A stretch of 64,000 nt of DNA from Streptomyces caniferus (lineage in GTDB: Bacteria > Actinomycetota > Actinomycetes > Streptomycetales > Streptomycetaceae). Numbering within the stretch: the stretch's first letter is position 1; every line of letters begins with the position of its first letter. Shown here piece by piece: positions 1-7,678 of this stretch. Where the stretch lies: assembly GCF_009811555.1 (NCBI RefSeq), contig NZ_BLIN01000002.1, positions 124,001 through 188,000 on the forward strand, given 5' to 3'. The notes beneath the pieces are model-generated. The model was given only the letters and a program-made list of their open reading frames with translations. It was not told the origin of the DNA and ran no database searches. Both the position numbers and the translations under genes were made by a program.

Positions 1-169
1 ACACCCCGACCACCAGCACCGACGTACGCGACGCCAGGCGCACCACGAGCACCCCCGCCATCGCGGCCATCAGCACCGAGGCCAGGACGATGCGTATTCG
101 CCTGGCCTGACGAGGCGTCAGCCCCACTCGACTCTCGGGAAGGGGCTCTTCATTGCCGGCTACGTCCAT
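1..169 (-). CDS. N-terminus of a membrane protein (partial, runs off the left edge)
   Basis: The first 56 codons of a minus-strand gene whose remainder lies outside the window. It opens with ATG at 169, continues with a charged cytoplasmic stretch rich in Glu and Arg (residues 1-26), and then one hydrophobic segment (about residues 27-45). That layout fits a membrane protein with a short cytoplasmic N-terminus. I do not recognise the family. Its position beside the ESX genes makes an association with type VII secretion possible, but nothing in the 56 residues proves it; it does not look like the ubiquitin-like start of EccD. No strong ribosome binding site precedes the ATG, so the start is tentative. 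Confidence 0.55.
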   Translation of the reverse strand, partial: MDVAGNEEPLPESRVGLTPRQARRIRIVLASVLMAAMAGVLVVRLASRTSVLVVGV

Positions 170-277
170 GAGCGGGAATGCTACGGGACGAGTGATCGCC
201 GGGCCCTCCCGCTCCCCCCGAATGGCGCCAACCACCCGAACTCCCCGGCCGGTTCGCCGACCAGCTCCCGCCTGCGC

Positions 278-317
278 ACTTCCCACTTCCCACTTCCCAC
301 TTCACACTTCACACTTC
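278..317. repeat. 7-bp tandem repeat (ACTTCCC/ACTTCAC)
   Basis: Three head-to-tail copies of ACTTCCC followed by two of ACTTCAC and a partial sixth copy, in a noncoding stretch. The run is more AT-rich and more pyrimidine-biased than its surroundings. A simple-sequence repeat of this size is prone to slippage. No function is evident. Confidence 0.85.
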
Positions 318-743
318 GGCCTTCGGAGCCCCCGCCCCGCCACCCCCACTCACCCGGCACACGGCCGAATTCCCCTGCGTCCGCACGCATCCCCGCGCCA
401 ACCCGCCGGCCCCATCCGTCAACTCGCCGGACTCACCCGAGCGACCCATTCCCCAAGTCGCCCGATTGACGTCACGGACACTCGCCGTTGAGGGCAACGC
501 CACCTTTCGGCAACCAACCGAGGCCGACCCGCCCCCAGGCCATCTTCCGCCGCCCCTCCCCCACCCCCAGAACTCCGAACAATTGACCAACGCCGTACCA
601 ATATTTAACCTGCCTTTTCGATACCTCGCCGGGGCTCCACACCCACCTGCCGCGAGATTCACCGATGCCGCGGGTACGCCAATTCCCCTGAATCCGCTCA
701 GCGTTGAGTCGCAGAATGCCCACGTTCTCTCCACATGCTCGCC

Positions 744-774
744 TTGACATGCCTGCGTTCAGATCGCCTAGTGT
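744..774 (+). promoter_or_regulatory. Predicted housekeeping-type promoter for the WXG-like gene at 835
   Basis: A perfect -35 hexamer TTGACA (744-749) and a -10 TAGTGT (769-774) separated by 19 bases. Transcription would begin near 781, leaving about 55 nt of leader before the GTG at 835. The spacing is one base longer than the usual range, so this is a good but not certain call. Confidence 0.6.
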
Positions 775-834
775 GTGGGATCGTTAAGGACGCAACAGAT
801 ATCTGCGGGGGCACACCGCATAACGGGGGCAAGG

Positions 835-1164
835 GTGGCAGGCAAGGCATTTGACGTCGATCCGGATGTGCTGCGGACGCAGGGCAACACATTCGTCCAC
901 ATCGGCAGCGATTTCTCCAAGGCGTCGAAGAAGCTTCAGGACGATCTTGAGGGCCTCGGCAGTCCCTGGGAAAACTGCGACTTCGGCGACATCTTCGAAA
1001 CGATCTACACGCCCATCAGGGACGGCATGTTCGAATCGATGGACTCCCTGGGCGAGCGCCTCGAAAGCATCGGCGACAAGCTCCAGAACATGGCCGGCTC
1101 GTACACCGAATCCGACGAGCAGGGCATCCACACCATCAGCGCGGTAGGCCGCCCGGCCATCTGA
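835..1164 (+). CDS. Small WXG100-like / ESX-associated helical protein
   Basis: A 109-residue all-helical protein, the usual size of an ESX substrate. It starts at GTG 835, preceded by a purine-rich GGGGGCAAG; the frame is open further upstream, to 775, but that part overlaps the promoter. The middle of the protein carries LGSPWENCDFGD, where Trp sits in the loop expected between two helices, but the motif reads W-E-N rather than W-x-G. Further helices follow, with Tyr and acidic residues near the C-terminus. Proteins of this type are common in Streptomyces ESX loci, and I infer a type VII substrate or partner. It lies 249 bases upstream of the longer helical gene at 1414 on the same strand and may be co-transcribed with it. 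Confidence 0.75.
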   Translation: MAGKAFDVDPDVLRTQGNTFVHIGSDFSKASKKLQDDLEGLGSPWENCDFGDIFETIYTPIRDGMFESMDSLGERLESIGDKLQNMAGSYTESDEQGIHTISAVGRPAI

Positions 1165-1413
1165 CGTCCGGCCCCGCCCGTCACGCAGGGGCACGCGCAC
1201 ACCGAGGCCGGGGCCGAGGCCGTCAATCATGAGCCGAGCCGGGCACCGGGTTCCCGAAGCGCGATCCACGCCCCGCCCAGGCCGATGTCCCACCACCCGC
1301 GCCCTCGCCCTCGTTCCTCACCCTCACCCGCTCCTTGACGACATCCACACCCGAACTCACACCCACACCATTCCGCTCCGCAATGGGCTACAACTGCACG
1401 GGGGACGATCGCT

Positions 1414-2442
1414 GTGTCATTGACGCTGCCAAGCGAGGTTGCTTGGGTCCTGGATCTGCTCGGCTACAGCTGGCCGGATGCCGACGAGGACAAGCTCCAC
1501 GAGTGCGCCCAGGCTTGGCGCAACTTCGCCGAGTCCGTCAACCAGGCGTCCTCCCAGGGTTCTTCGGCAGCCAATGAAGTCGTCTCCGCCAACTCCGGAG
1601 AGGCGATCGAGGGCTTTTCCCACGAATGGGGTTCGTTCTCCGGCGGCGGGGGCAGCGGGGACAACTATCTCCGTGACGCCGCCGCGGCGGCCGAGGTCAT
1701 CGCCGTCGCCTTCGACGCGGCCGCCATCGCCGTTCTCGCGGGCAAGATCGCCGTGATTGTCCAGCTCGTCATGCTGGCCGCCGAACTCATCGCGGCCCAG
1801 GCCGCCGCGCCCTTCACCCTGGGCCTGTCCGAGCTCGGCGCCGCAGGCGCCACCCAGGCGACCCGCCTGCTCGTCCGCCAGATCCTCGACAAGATCAAAC
1901 GCGAGGTCATGGAGGCGGCGACCAAGGCCATGGAGCACGCCACCATGGACGCCATCAAGAAGATGGCGAAGAAGGCCGTCTCGAAGGAAGCCCGCAAGAT
2001 CGCCGCGGACTACGTCAAGAAGACGGTCAAGGAAACCGTCAAGGACAAGGTCGTCGATCAGGCGAAGGAAATCGCCAAGGACAAGATCGTCGAAGAGGGC
2101 AAGGCGAAGGCCCAAGAGGCCGCCACGGAGATGGCCCAGAACGTCGCCGAGCAAGGCATCGAAAGCCACTTCGGAGCCCGCGACGGAATCGACTGGGGCG
2201 AAACCGCCGACATCGGCAAGGAAAAAGCCGGCGAATACGTCGACGGCATCAAGGAAGGCGCCCAGGAGTACAAGGACGGCGTCACCAGCCTCGCCGACCC
2301 CACCACCTACATCGACCACGCCAAGGAAGACCTCACCAACCGGGGCCTCGACCACGCACAACGCCACGTCGACCACCACACAGGCGGCGCCGCCACCCGC
2401 CACCAGGACACCACGGACGAGGTCCGCTCCGTCTTCGGCTGA
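1414..2442 (+). CDS. CpnT-N-terminal-like (WXG100-fused) protein, type VII substrate candidate
   Basis: A 342-residue protein. Residues 1-80 match the long WXG100-like module seen at the N-terminus of CpnT-type and polymorphic toxin proteins: a start resembling LPSEVAWVLDLLGY, then WPDADEDKL and a later conserved W in HEWGSFSG. Two hydrophobic Ala-rich helices follow (about 90-140). After them comes a very long Lys/Glu/Ala-rich amphipathic stretch (about 150-275) resembling LEA or apolipoprotein-type repeats, and a His-rich tail. No toxin domain follows the N-terminal module, which is unusual for this family. The start is GTG 1414 with GGGGGA about 10 bases upstream. It ends just before a strong bidirectional hairpin. 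Function is inferred from fold and context only. Confidence 0.75.
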   Translation: MSLTLPSEVAWVLDLLGYSWPDADEDKLHECAQAWRNFAESVNQASSQGSSAANEVVSANSGEAIEGFSHEWGSFSGGGGSGDNYLRDAAAAAEVIAVAFDAAAIAVLAGKIAVIVQLVMLAAELIAAQAAAPFTLGLSELGAAGATQATRLLVRQILDKIKREVMEAATKAMEHATMDAIKKMAKKAVSKEARKIAADYVKKTVKETVKDKVVDQAKEIAKDKIVEEGKAKAQEAATEMAQNVAEQGIESHFGARDGIDWGETADIGKEKAGEYVDGIKEGAQEYKDGVTSLADPTTYIDHAKEDLTNRGLDHAQRHVDHHTGGAATRHQDTTDEVRSVFG

Positions 2443-2578
2443 GGCCACTGGCCGCCCGGTCGCCCCATTCCGCACCGGAGCGACGCAAGCCAACGCGATG
2501 GCAAGGGAAAGCCGTGCGGTCTACCCGCTCGCCACCGTGGCGCCCACTCATTGCACTGCGCAGAGCCACATACCAAAA

Positions 2579-2619
2579 CAGGAGTGGGACCGCATTCATC
2601 GACTGCGGTCCCACTCCTG
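2579..2619. terminator. Bidirectional terminator hairpin
   Basis: A perfect 16-bp stem (arms 2579-2594 and 2604-2619) with a 9-base loop. It lies between the convergent genes ending at 2442 (plus) and 2686 (minus), so it can end both transcripts. Confidence 0.88.
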
Positions 2620-2685
2620 GCTGCCTTCTCTCCGGCTACGACCACTGGCTCATGCCGGCGGACGAGTTCACCAGAGAAGCCGTCG

Positions 2686-3999
2686 TCATTGACGGGGAGG
2701 GTAGTTGGGCGGTGCCGTCTGGTATCCACCAGGGCCACCCGGCTGCTGGTAGGAGCCATACGGATATTGAGGGGGAACTCCAGCACCGCCGCTCGGACCA
2801 CCGAAGCCAGTGCCACCAGGAGGCGGACCATTACGGCGCTTCGAGTTGGTGACGATCAGAGCGATGACAATCCCCAGAACCACGATCACACCCACAGCAA
2901 TACCGGCAATCGCGAGGGGGCTCATGCCGATCCCCGCGTCACCGCTGCTCGCCGACGGGTTCCCCCCAGGTGCATCCGTGCCTCCACCCGCGGAAGACTC
3001 CGTGTCCTTCGGCATGGTGAGCGGCCCGTTCTTCGAACCAGCGGGAATGTGCTCCGAGAGCGCCCGGTACGGGCGAATCACACCGTAACCGTACTTGGGA
3101 TCAGGGGACTGGATATCCGTCTTGCCATCCGGGGTGATCGCTGTCCGGGTCAGACGATTCGCTACCTGGCCGGCAGTGAGATCGGGGTACTTCGAGCGCA
3201 CGAGGGCTGCCGCGGCTGATACATAGGCCGTCGAGTCGGAGGTACCTGTTCCCTGACGGTAACCCTTCGGAGGGGTTCCTGCGGAGTAGATCTTCTCACC
3301 TGGGGCGATCAGCCGGATATGGGGACCGTAGTTGGACTCACCGAGCACCTTGCCGTCCTTGGCCACTGCGCCGACCGCCAACACTCCGGGTGCGCCGGCC
3401 GGATATAGAGGCTTGCCACTGCCCTCGTTGCCGGAGCCACCAACGAGCAGCACATCCTTCTTGACCGCGTAGTTGATCGCATCCGTTTCCTGCTGAGTCA
3501 AGCGAGGGGTCACAAAGGACATGTTGATGACCTTTGCGCCGTGGTCCACGGCATATCGAAGAGGGCCGTCGATGGTGTTCTGGTCCCCGCCAATCGCCTC
3601 ACTCATCTTGATCGGCAAGATTTTTGCGTCCGGAGCCAGCCCCATGATGCCGTCGGCATTGCCAGGACCATGCCCATGGGCCGCGATCAAAGCGGCCATG
3701 GCAGTGCCATGATCCTCTACGGTTTCGTGATCTGCCGTGCCGCCTCCGCCGTCAAAGCTCTTCCCGGGCAGTACGTTGCCCTTGAGGTCTGCGTGGCCTC
3801 CGTCGACACCCGAGTCGATGACCGCCACGATGACGTTCTTGCCCGTCGACTCCTTCCACACCTTCTGCGGATTGAACGCGTCAAGCGCCCACTGCCCGTC
3901 CCGGATGTAGTCCGCCGAAGCGGTCGGCGCAGCGGTGAGGAGCAGCGCTCCTGCCACCACTACGCCACCCACCGCACGCAGCGTCCGCGTGAATCCCAC
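2686..3999 (-). CDS. mycP: Mycosin-like membrane-anchored subtilase (S8), copy 1
   Basis: A 437-residue serine protease of the mycosin type found with ESX systems. It has a signal peptide (residues 1-29, ending in ASAD), then the S8 catalytic triad: Asp62 in VAVIDSGVD, His97 in DHGTAMA and Ser254 in GTSDST, with oxyanion-hole Asn191. A single membrane helix follows (about 368-390), then a short basic stop and a cytoplasmic tail rich in Gly, Pro, Gln and Tyr. GTG 3999 was chosen because GGGAGGGAAG lies just upstream and the mature start aligns with the neighbouring paralogue at 4194-5558. Mycosins cleave ESX substrates and stabilise the secretion complex. The serine motif reads GTSDST rather than the GTSxAAP of copy 3, so the two copies may cut different targets. 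A hairpin at 4023-4058 separates it from copy 2. Confidence 0.9.
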   Translation of the reverse strand: MGFTRTLRAVGGVVVAGALLLTAAPTASADYIRDGQWALDAFNPQKVWKESTGKNVIVAVIDSGVDGGHADLKGNVLPGKSFDGGGGTADHETVEDHGTAMAALIAAHGHGPGNADGIMGLAPDAKILPIKMSEAIGGDQNTIDGPLRYAVDHGAKVINMSFVTPRLTQQETDAINYAVKKDVLLVGGSGNEGSGKPLYPAGAPGVLAVGAVAKDGKVLGESNYGPHIRLIAPGEKIYSAGTPPKGYRQGTGTSDSTAYVSAAAALVRSKYPDLTAGQVANRLTRTAITPDGKTDIQSPDPKYGYGVIRPYRALSEHIPAGSKNGPLTMPKDTESSAGGGTDAPGGNPSASSGDAGIGMSPLAIAGIAVGVIVVLGIVIALIVTNSKRRNGPPPGGTGFGGPSGGAGVPPQYPYGSYQQPGGPGGYQTAPPNYPPRQ

Positions 4000-4022
4000 T
4001 CCGTACTTCCCTCCCTGACAAG

Positions 4023-4058
4023 CTTGGGGTCCGCAACCGTCAGGCTGCGGACCCCAAG
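4023..4058 (-). terminator. Terminator after the second mycosin gene
   Basis: A perfect 13-bp stem (arms 4023-4035 and 4046-4058) with a 10-base loop, placed just after the end of the minus-strand mycosin at 4194 and just before the start of the next mycosin at 3999. Each mycosin therefore seems to be its own transcription unit. Confidence 0.85.
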
Positions 4059-4193
4059 TCACTTCTTCCTATGGCTTGCTGCACCCGGCGGGTCGTGCCC
4101 ATTTCGCTGAGGTTGACGCCGACAAGCACTCCAGCCGGAGACCTGCCGCCTCAAGAACTCAACGCGAGTTCAGACACGACGCTCGCCGCGGCC

Positions 4194-5558
4194 TCAACGG
4201 CCCGGAGGCTGGGTGGGCGGCGCCGGGGGGTATGCCCCGGGGCCGCCGGGCTGCTGCTGATACGGCCCGGGCTGCTGGTACGGGCCCGGCTGCTGGTAGG
4301 GACCCGGCTGCTGCGGGGTGAACCCAGCGCCGCCAGGACCGCCGAAGCCACCAGGACCGCCAGGGGGCGGACCATTGCGGCCCTTCTTCTTCTGGCTGAC
4401 CACAACGATGACGATGACCGCGGCAACAGCGAGGACACCAAGGGCGATGCCCACAATGGCACCGGGGCCAAGCCCACTGGCCTTCTGCCCGTTTGCCTGG
4501 TCGCCACCCGTGCTTGAGGCGCCGGGAGCGGTCGCTCCACCGGCGCTGGGAGCCGAATCACCCTTAGGGGTCTTCAGCGGACCGTTTTTGGAACCGGTCG
4601 GAATGTCCTTTGTCAGTGCACTGAAGGGCTTGATGAAGCCATAACCGTAGTGTGGGTCCGGGAGCTTCATCCCGGCTTGCCCAGGCGGCAGGCCGGCCGT
4701 CTTCACCAGTCGGTTGGCGATCTGACCGGCAGTGAGATCGGGGAACTTGGCACGGAGAAGGGCTGCGGCGCCTGAGACGTACGCCGTCGAGTCAGAGGTG
4801 CCATTGGCCAGCCGATACGGCTTGGATGCCGCTGCAGACCTGATGAGAGTCCCGGGTGCCGTAAGCATCGTCTGCGGGCCGTAATTCGACTTTTCCCAAA
4901 CCTGGCCGGTCTTGTCGACTGCACCAACCGCGACTACGCCCGGGTAGGAGGGTAGATCGCCAAGGCGTCCCCGCCCATCGTTTCCTGTGCCAGCAACCAG
5001 AAGGACGTCCTTCTTGATCGCATAAGAAAGAGCACTCTTTTCTTCCTCGGTCAGCACACCAGCATCGATCGACATATTGATGACAGATGCGCCGTGATCT
5101 GCAGCGTACTTCAGTGCCTCGGCCAGATCATCCTCGCCCTGCGTCGGCACGTCGCCTTCGTCAGGAATTGCCACCGGCAAAATCTTGGCAGCTGGAGCTA
5201 GCCCCTTCACCCCTTGTGAATTACCTGCTCCGTGGCCGTGACCTGCAATGATGGAAGCCATTGCGGTACCGTGGTCATTCACGCTTTCGTGATCAGCGGT
5301 ACCACCTTGGTTAAGGTCTTTCCCTGGCAGCACATTACCCTTCAAGTCGGGATGGCTGCCGTTAACGGCATCGTCGATCACTGCGACCGTGATGCCTTTA
5401 CCCGTCGATACCTTCCACACGCTTTCGGCATCAAATGCCTTCAACGGCCATTGATCATCTCTGGTCTGGTCCGCAGAAGCAGCCGGAGCGGAGCCGAAGA
5501 GCAGTGCTCCCGCCACCACCACGCCGCCAACTGCACGCAGCGTACGCGTAAAGCTCAT
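4194..5558 (-). CDS. mycP: Mycosin-like membrane-anchored subtilase (S8), copy 2
   Basis: A 454-residue paralogue of the protease at 2686-3999, in the same orientation directly upstream. The N-terminus (MSFTRTLRAVGG) is nearly identical to copy 1, including the signal peptide. The triad is Asp62 (VAVIDDAVN), His96 (NDHGTAMA) and Ser255 (GTSDST). A membrane helix lies at about 376-398, followed by KKKGR and a tail containing three copies of a QQPGPY-type repeat, which copy 1 has only in degenerate form. The similar order and sequence indicate a tandem duplication with later divergence, clearest in the tails. The start is ATG 5558 with GGGAGAGG upstream. The role is inferred to be processing of ESX substrates or of other cell-surface proteins. 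Confidence 0.9.
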   Translation of the reverse strand: MSFTRTLRAVGGVVVAGALLFGSAPAASADQTRDDQWPLKAFDAESVWKVSTGKGITVAVIDDAVNGSHPDLKGNVLPGKDLNQGGTADHESVNDHGTAMASIIAGHGHGAGNSQGVKGLAPAAKILPVAIPDEGDVPTQGEDDLAEALKYAADHGASVINMSIDAGVLTEEEKSALSYAIKKDVLLVAGTGNDGRGRLGDLPSYPGVVAVGAVDKTGQVWEKSNYGPQTMLTAPGTLIRSAAASKPYRLANGTSDSTAYVSGAAALLRAKFPDLTAGQIANRLVKTAGLPPGQAGMKLPDPHYGYGFIKPFSALTKDIPTGSKNGPLKTPKGDSAPSAGGATAPGASSTGGDQANGQKASGLGPGAIVGIALGVLAVAAVIVIVVVSQKKKGRNGPPPGGPGGFGGPGGAGFTPQQPGPYQQPGPYQQPGPYQQQPGGPGAYPPAPPTQPPGR

Positions 5559-5585
5559 GCCGTTACACCTCTCCCTAACAGGGGC

Positions 5586-5613
5586 GGGCCCGCAGTCCGG
5601 GGACTGCGGGCCC
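5586..5613 (-). terminator. Terminator after the Gly-rich ESX protein gene
   Basis: A perfect 13-bp GC-rich stem (arms 5586-5598 and 5601-5613) with a minimal loop, 40 bases beyond the end of the minus-strand gene at 5656 and just before the mycosin start at 5558. Confidence 0.85.
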
Positions 5614-5655
5614 CACTTCGATTCCGCTGTGCGTCGGAACTCGACCGACAGGGTC

Positions 5656-7299
5656 CTACTCGATGACCTTGGGCGCTACGTTACGCTCCGGCGTCCAGGT
5701 CTCCTCATCTTCTACCAGGTAGTCCGGACGCTGTCCGTTCTCCGCATTCTTGTCCTTGCCCTTGGCTCCGTGGGCGCCATGTCCGCCGGCCATACCCGCC
5801 GGACGTCGGCCGCCTGCCGCACCCTGCTGGGTGCCACCACGGCTGCGGTGCAGGCCGGCCCCTCCCTGACCGGCGGCTCCGGCCTTTCCACCCTTGCCGC
5901 CTACGAGCCCGCCCTTCTGTCGTGCCATTGCACCGCCCTTGCCGCCGGCGCCCTTGGCTCCAGAGCCCTTCCCTGCGCCAGCAGCACCGCCCATACCTGG
6001 CATGCCCGCACGACCACCCCGCGCACCTGTTCCAGTGCCGGAACCACCCGTACGACCGGCAGCGCCACCGACCATGCCTGGCATGCCACCGCCGCTCATA
6101 CCCGAATGCGAGCCTCCGCCGGCGCCAGAACCCAGGCCCCCCGTGCCCACGCCTCCGCCGACACCACCGCCGACGCCACCACCGATTCCGCCGGCACCGG
6201 TACCACCGCCAGTGCCGAGCCCGCCTCCTGAGAGGCCATCAAGTCCGGTGCCAATGTGAGGTGCAGGGCTCCTGGGGATACTGCCGACCCCTCCGTCAAT
6301 ACCGTGCGGACGCGGCGGTTCCAACGGCTGCGGGGTCGTGTATCCACCACCCTTGACCCCCGGGATGTTCGGCGTCGTACCACCCTTCGGGCCGGAAGGG
6401 GCCGGGCCATAAGGACCGATGGGGGGAATGGGACCGCCGCCGTCGTAGTCAGGAACCTCGTCGTCGATGCGGCCATCACCCGGACCACTGATCGGCGGCT
6501 TCCCGATAGCCTTGACGCCCGCCCGATAGGTCGTAGCAAGCTGCTCCATGTAATGAGCAGCCTCAAGCTCACGCTCCCGGTCGATCGACAGGCTTCCCCG
6601 GTTCTTGTTGACGGCATCGAAGATGCTCATCTTCGGGTTGGCGAGGTCGGCATTCAGCTGAGTGTCGTCCCGACCGTCGCCGCCGACCATGCCACCGACC
6701 ATGCCGCCAACCAAGGCGCCTGCGCCCGGCACGAGAGAGTTCCCAATAGCCGCACCCTTTCCGGCACCGGAACTCATGCCGTCGGCAGCCCGGTCCTTGA
6801 TGCGATCCAGCTCGCTGGGCTCCTCGACGTCTGCGACCGCCTTCTTGACAGCCGCCAGATGCTCGCTGATCTGATGCAGGACGTAGCCGGTGTTGTGCGG
6901 GTAGGCAGCAAGTTTCGCGAAGTTGTTGCTGATTTTCTGAGCTGCAGTCGCGAACTGCTCCGCGGACTGGCCGTGCCAGCTCTCCAGGACCTTGGTCACG
7001 GCATCATCGAATTTCTTCTTGATGCCGTCATTCCAGTCCTGCGAAGTCCAGCTGTTACCGCCGCCCACCAGCTTGATGCGAACGAGCTTCCAGCCCTCGG
7101 CGACATTGCCGACTTCGCCCGGATTGGAGCCCTCGACCATCTGCTTGACCTGATTCAGCCGCAGCTTGGTGAACTGAGGACGGCTCTGGCCAACTTCGTA
7201 GCTTGTCTCTTGGTCCGCGCCCGAGCCTTTGGGCGCCGGCTCGGCGTTCTTCGGTACGTGGACCTCGGCGGGCTTGAACTTACTGTCATTCGACGCCAT
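5656..7299 (-). CDS. PPE/WXG-like protein with long Gly-rich domain (type VII substrate candidate)
   Basis: A 547-residue protein. Residues 40-170 are helical and contain W-H-G (Trp108-Gly110) in ESWHGQSAEQF, the W-x-G turn of WXG100 and PPE-type proteins. A short glycine-zipper-like stretch follows (GGMVGGMVGG, about 215-225), then a Pro/Gly-rich linker and a long low-complexity Gly/Ala/Met domain (about 360-520). The C-terminus ends in an acidic and aromatic block, DYLVEDEETW, followed by TPERNVAPKVIE. I recall that tails of this kind recur on Streptomyces proteins with WXG-type N-termini, which suggests a recognition or export tag. The start is ATG 7299 with GGGGGA upstream. It lies 62 bases downstream of the small helical gene at 7362 and probably in the same operon. 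Confidence 0.8.
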   Translation of the reverse strand: MASNDSKFKPAEVHVPKNAEPAPKGSGADQETSYEVGQSRPQFTKLRLNQVKQMVEGSNPGEVGNVAEGWKLVRIKLVGGGNSWTSQDWNDGIKKKFDDAVTKVLESWHGQSAEQFATAAQKISNNFAKLAAYPHNTGYVLHQISEHLAAVKKAVADVEEPSELDRIKDRAADGMSSGAGKGAAIGNSLVPGAGALVGGMVGGMVGGDGRDDTQLNADLANPKMSIFDAVNKNRGSLSIDRERELEAAHYMEQLATTYRAGVKAIGKPPISGPGDGRIDDEVPDYDGGGPIPPIGPYGPAPSGPKGGTTPNIPGVKGGGYTTPQPLEPPRPHGIDGGVGSIPRSPAPHIGTGLDGLSGGGLGTGGGTGAGGIGGGVGGGVGGGVGTGGLGSGAGGGSHSGMSGGGMPGMVGGAAGRTGGSGTGTGARGGRAGMPGMGGAAGAGKGSGAKGAGGKGGAMARQKGGLVGGKGGKAGAAGQGGAGLHRSRGGTQQGAAGGRRPAGMAGGHGAHGAKGKDKNAENGQRPDYLVEDEETWTPERNVAPKVIE

Positions 7300-7361
7300 C
7301 TGCTGTCCCCCACTCCGTCATCGAACATGCTCTATCTGTCACTGCGATCCGCCCGCTGACG

Positions 7362-7676
7362 TCACTTCATGCCGACGGTGTTGTCGGCCTCGGCGTCTTG
7401 GTAGGCACCCCTGACCTTGGACGACTTCTTGCCGAACCGATCGACCAGGCCTTCGACCATGTCCATCAGCCGCTCGATGTCGCCCTTCATCGCATCGTGC
7501 GCCTGGTACAGCTGGTTCTCCTCCGTGAAGCCCTGCCCCAGGGTGCCCTTCGCCAGATAGGTGCTGTTCTTGGCCGTGCTCTTCGAGTCGCCCATCATCT
7601 GGAGGACGTGATTGAGCTCCTTGACCACCTGGTCCAAGGCGTCCAGGTCTACGCCATACTCGCCTTTACCACCCAT
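7362..7676 (-). CDS. Small ESX-type helical protein without a WXG motif
   Basis: A 104-residue helical-hairpin protein of the size of EsxA/EsxB. It begins MGGKGEYGVDLDALDQVV and has two long helices joined around a Gly-rich turn (GTLGQGF) instead of W-x-G. The C-terminal region has RGAYQDAEADN, which resembles the YxxxD/E export signal of ESX substrates. ATG 7676 lies 2 bases after the stop of the mycosin gene at 7679, with GGGGAGG inside the end of that gene, so the two are translationally linked. I infer it is a secreted partner of the PPE-like protein encoded just downstream, by analogy with EsxA/PPE pairs. Confidence 0.75.
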   Translation of the reverse strand: MGGKGEYGVDLDALDQVVKELNHVLQMMGDSKSTAKNSTYLAKGTLGQGFTEENQLYQAHDAMKGDIERLMDMVEGLVDRFGKKSSKVRGAYQDAEADNTVGMK

Positions 7677-7678
7677 GA

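Larger units (their letters stand above)
170..834. other. Intergenic region with a 7-bp repeat and a promoter
   Basis: A 665-base gap without a convincing gene, between the partial membrane gene (minus) and the first WXG-like gene (plus). It contains a 7-bp tandem repeat at 278-317 and a good vegetative-type promoter at 744-774. Open frames here lack Streptomyces codon bias and overlap each other on both strands. Confidence 0.6.

Noticed and set aside
170..834. Overlapping short frames on both strands in the left intergenic region
   Set aside because: None has a ribosome binding site, typical third-position GC bias or recognisable domain; they overlap one another.
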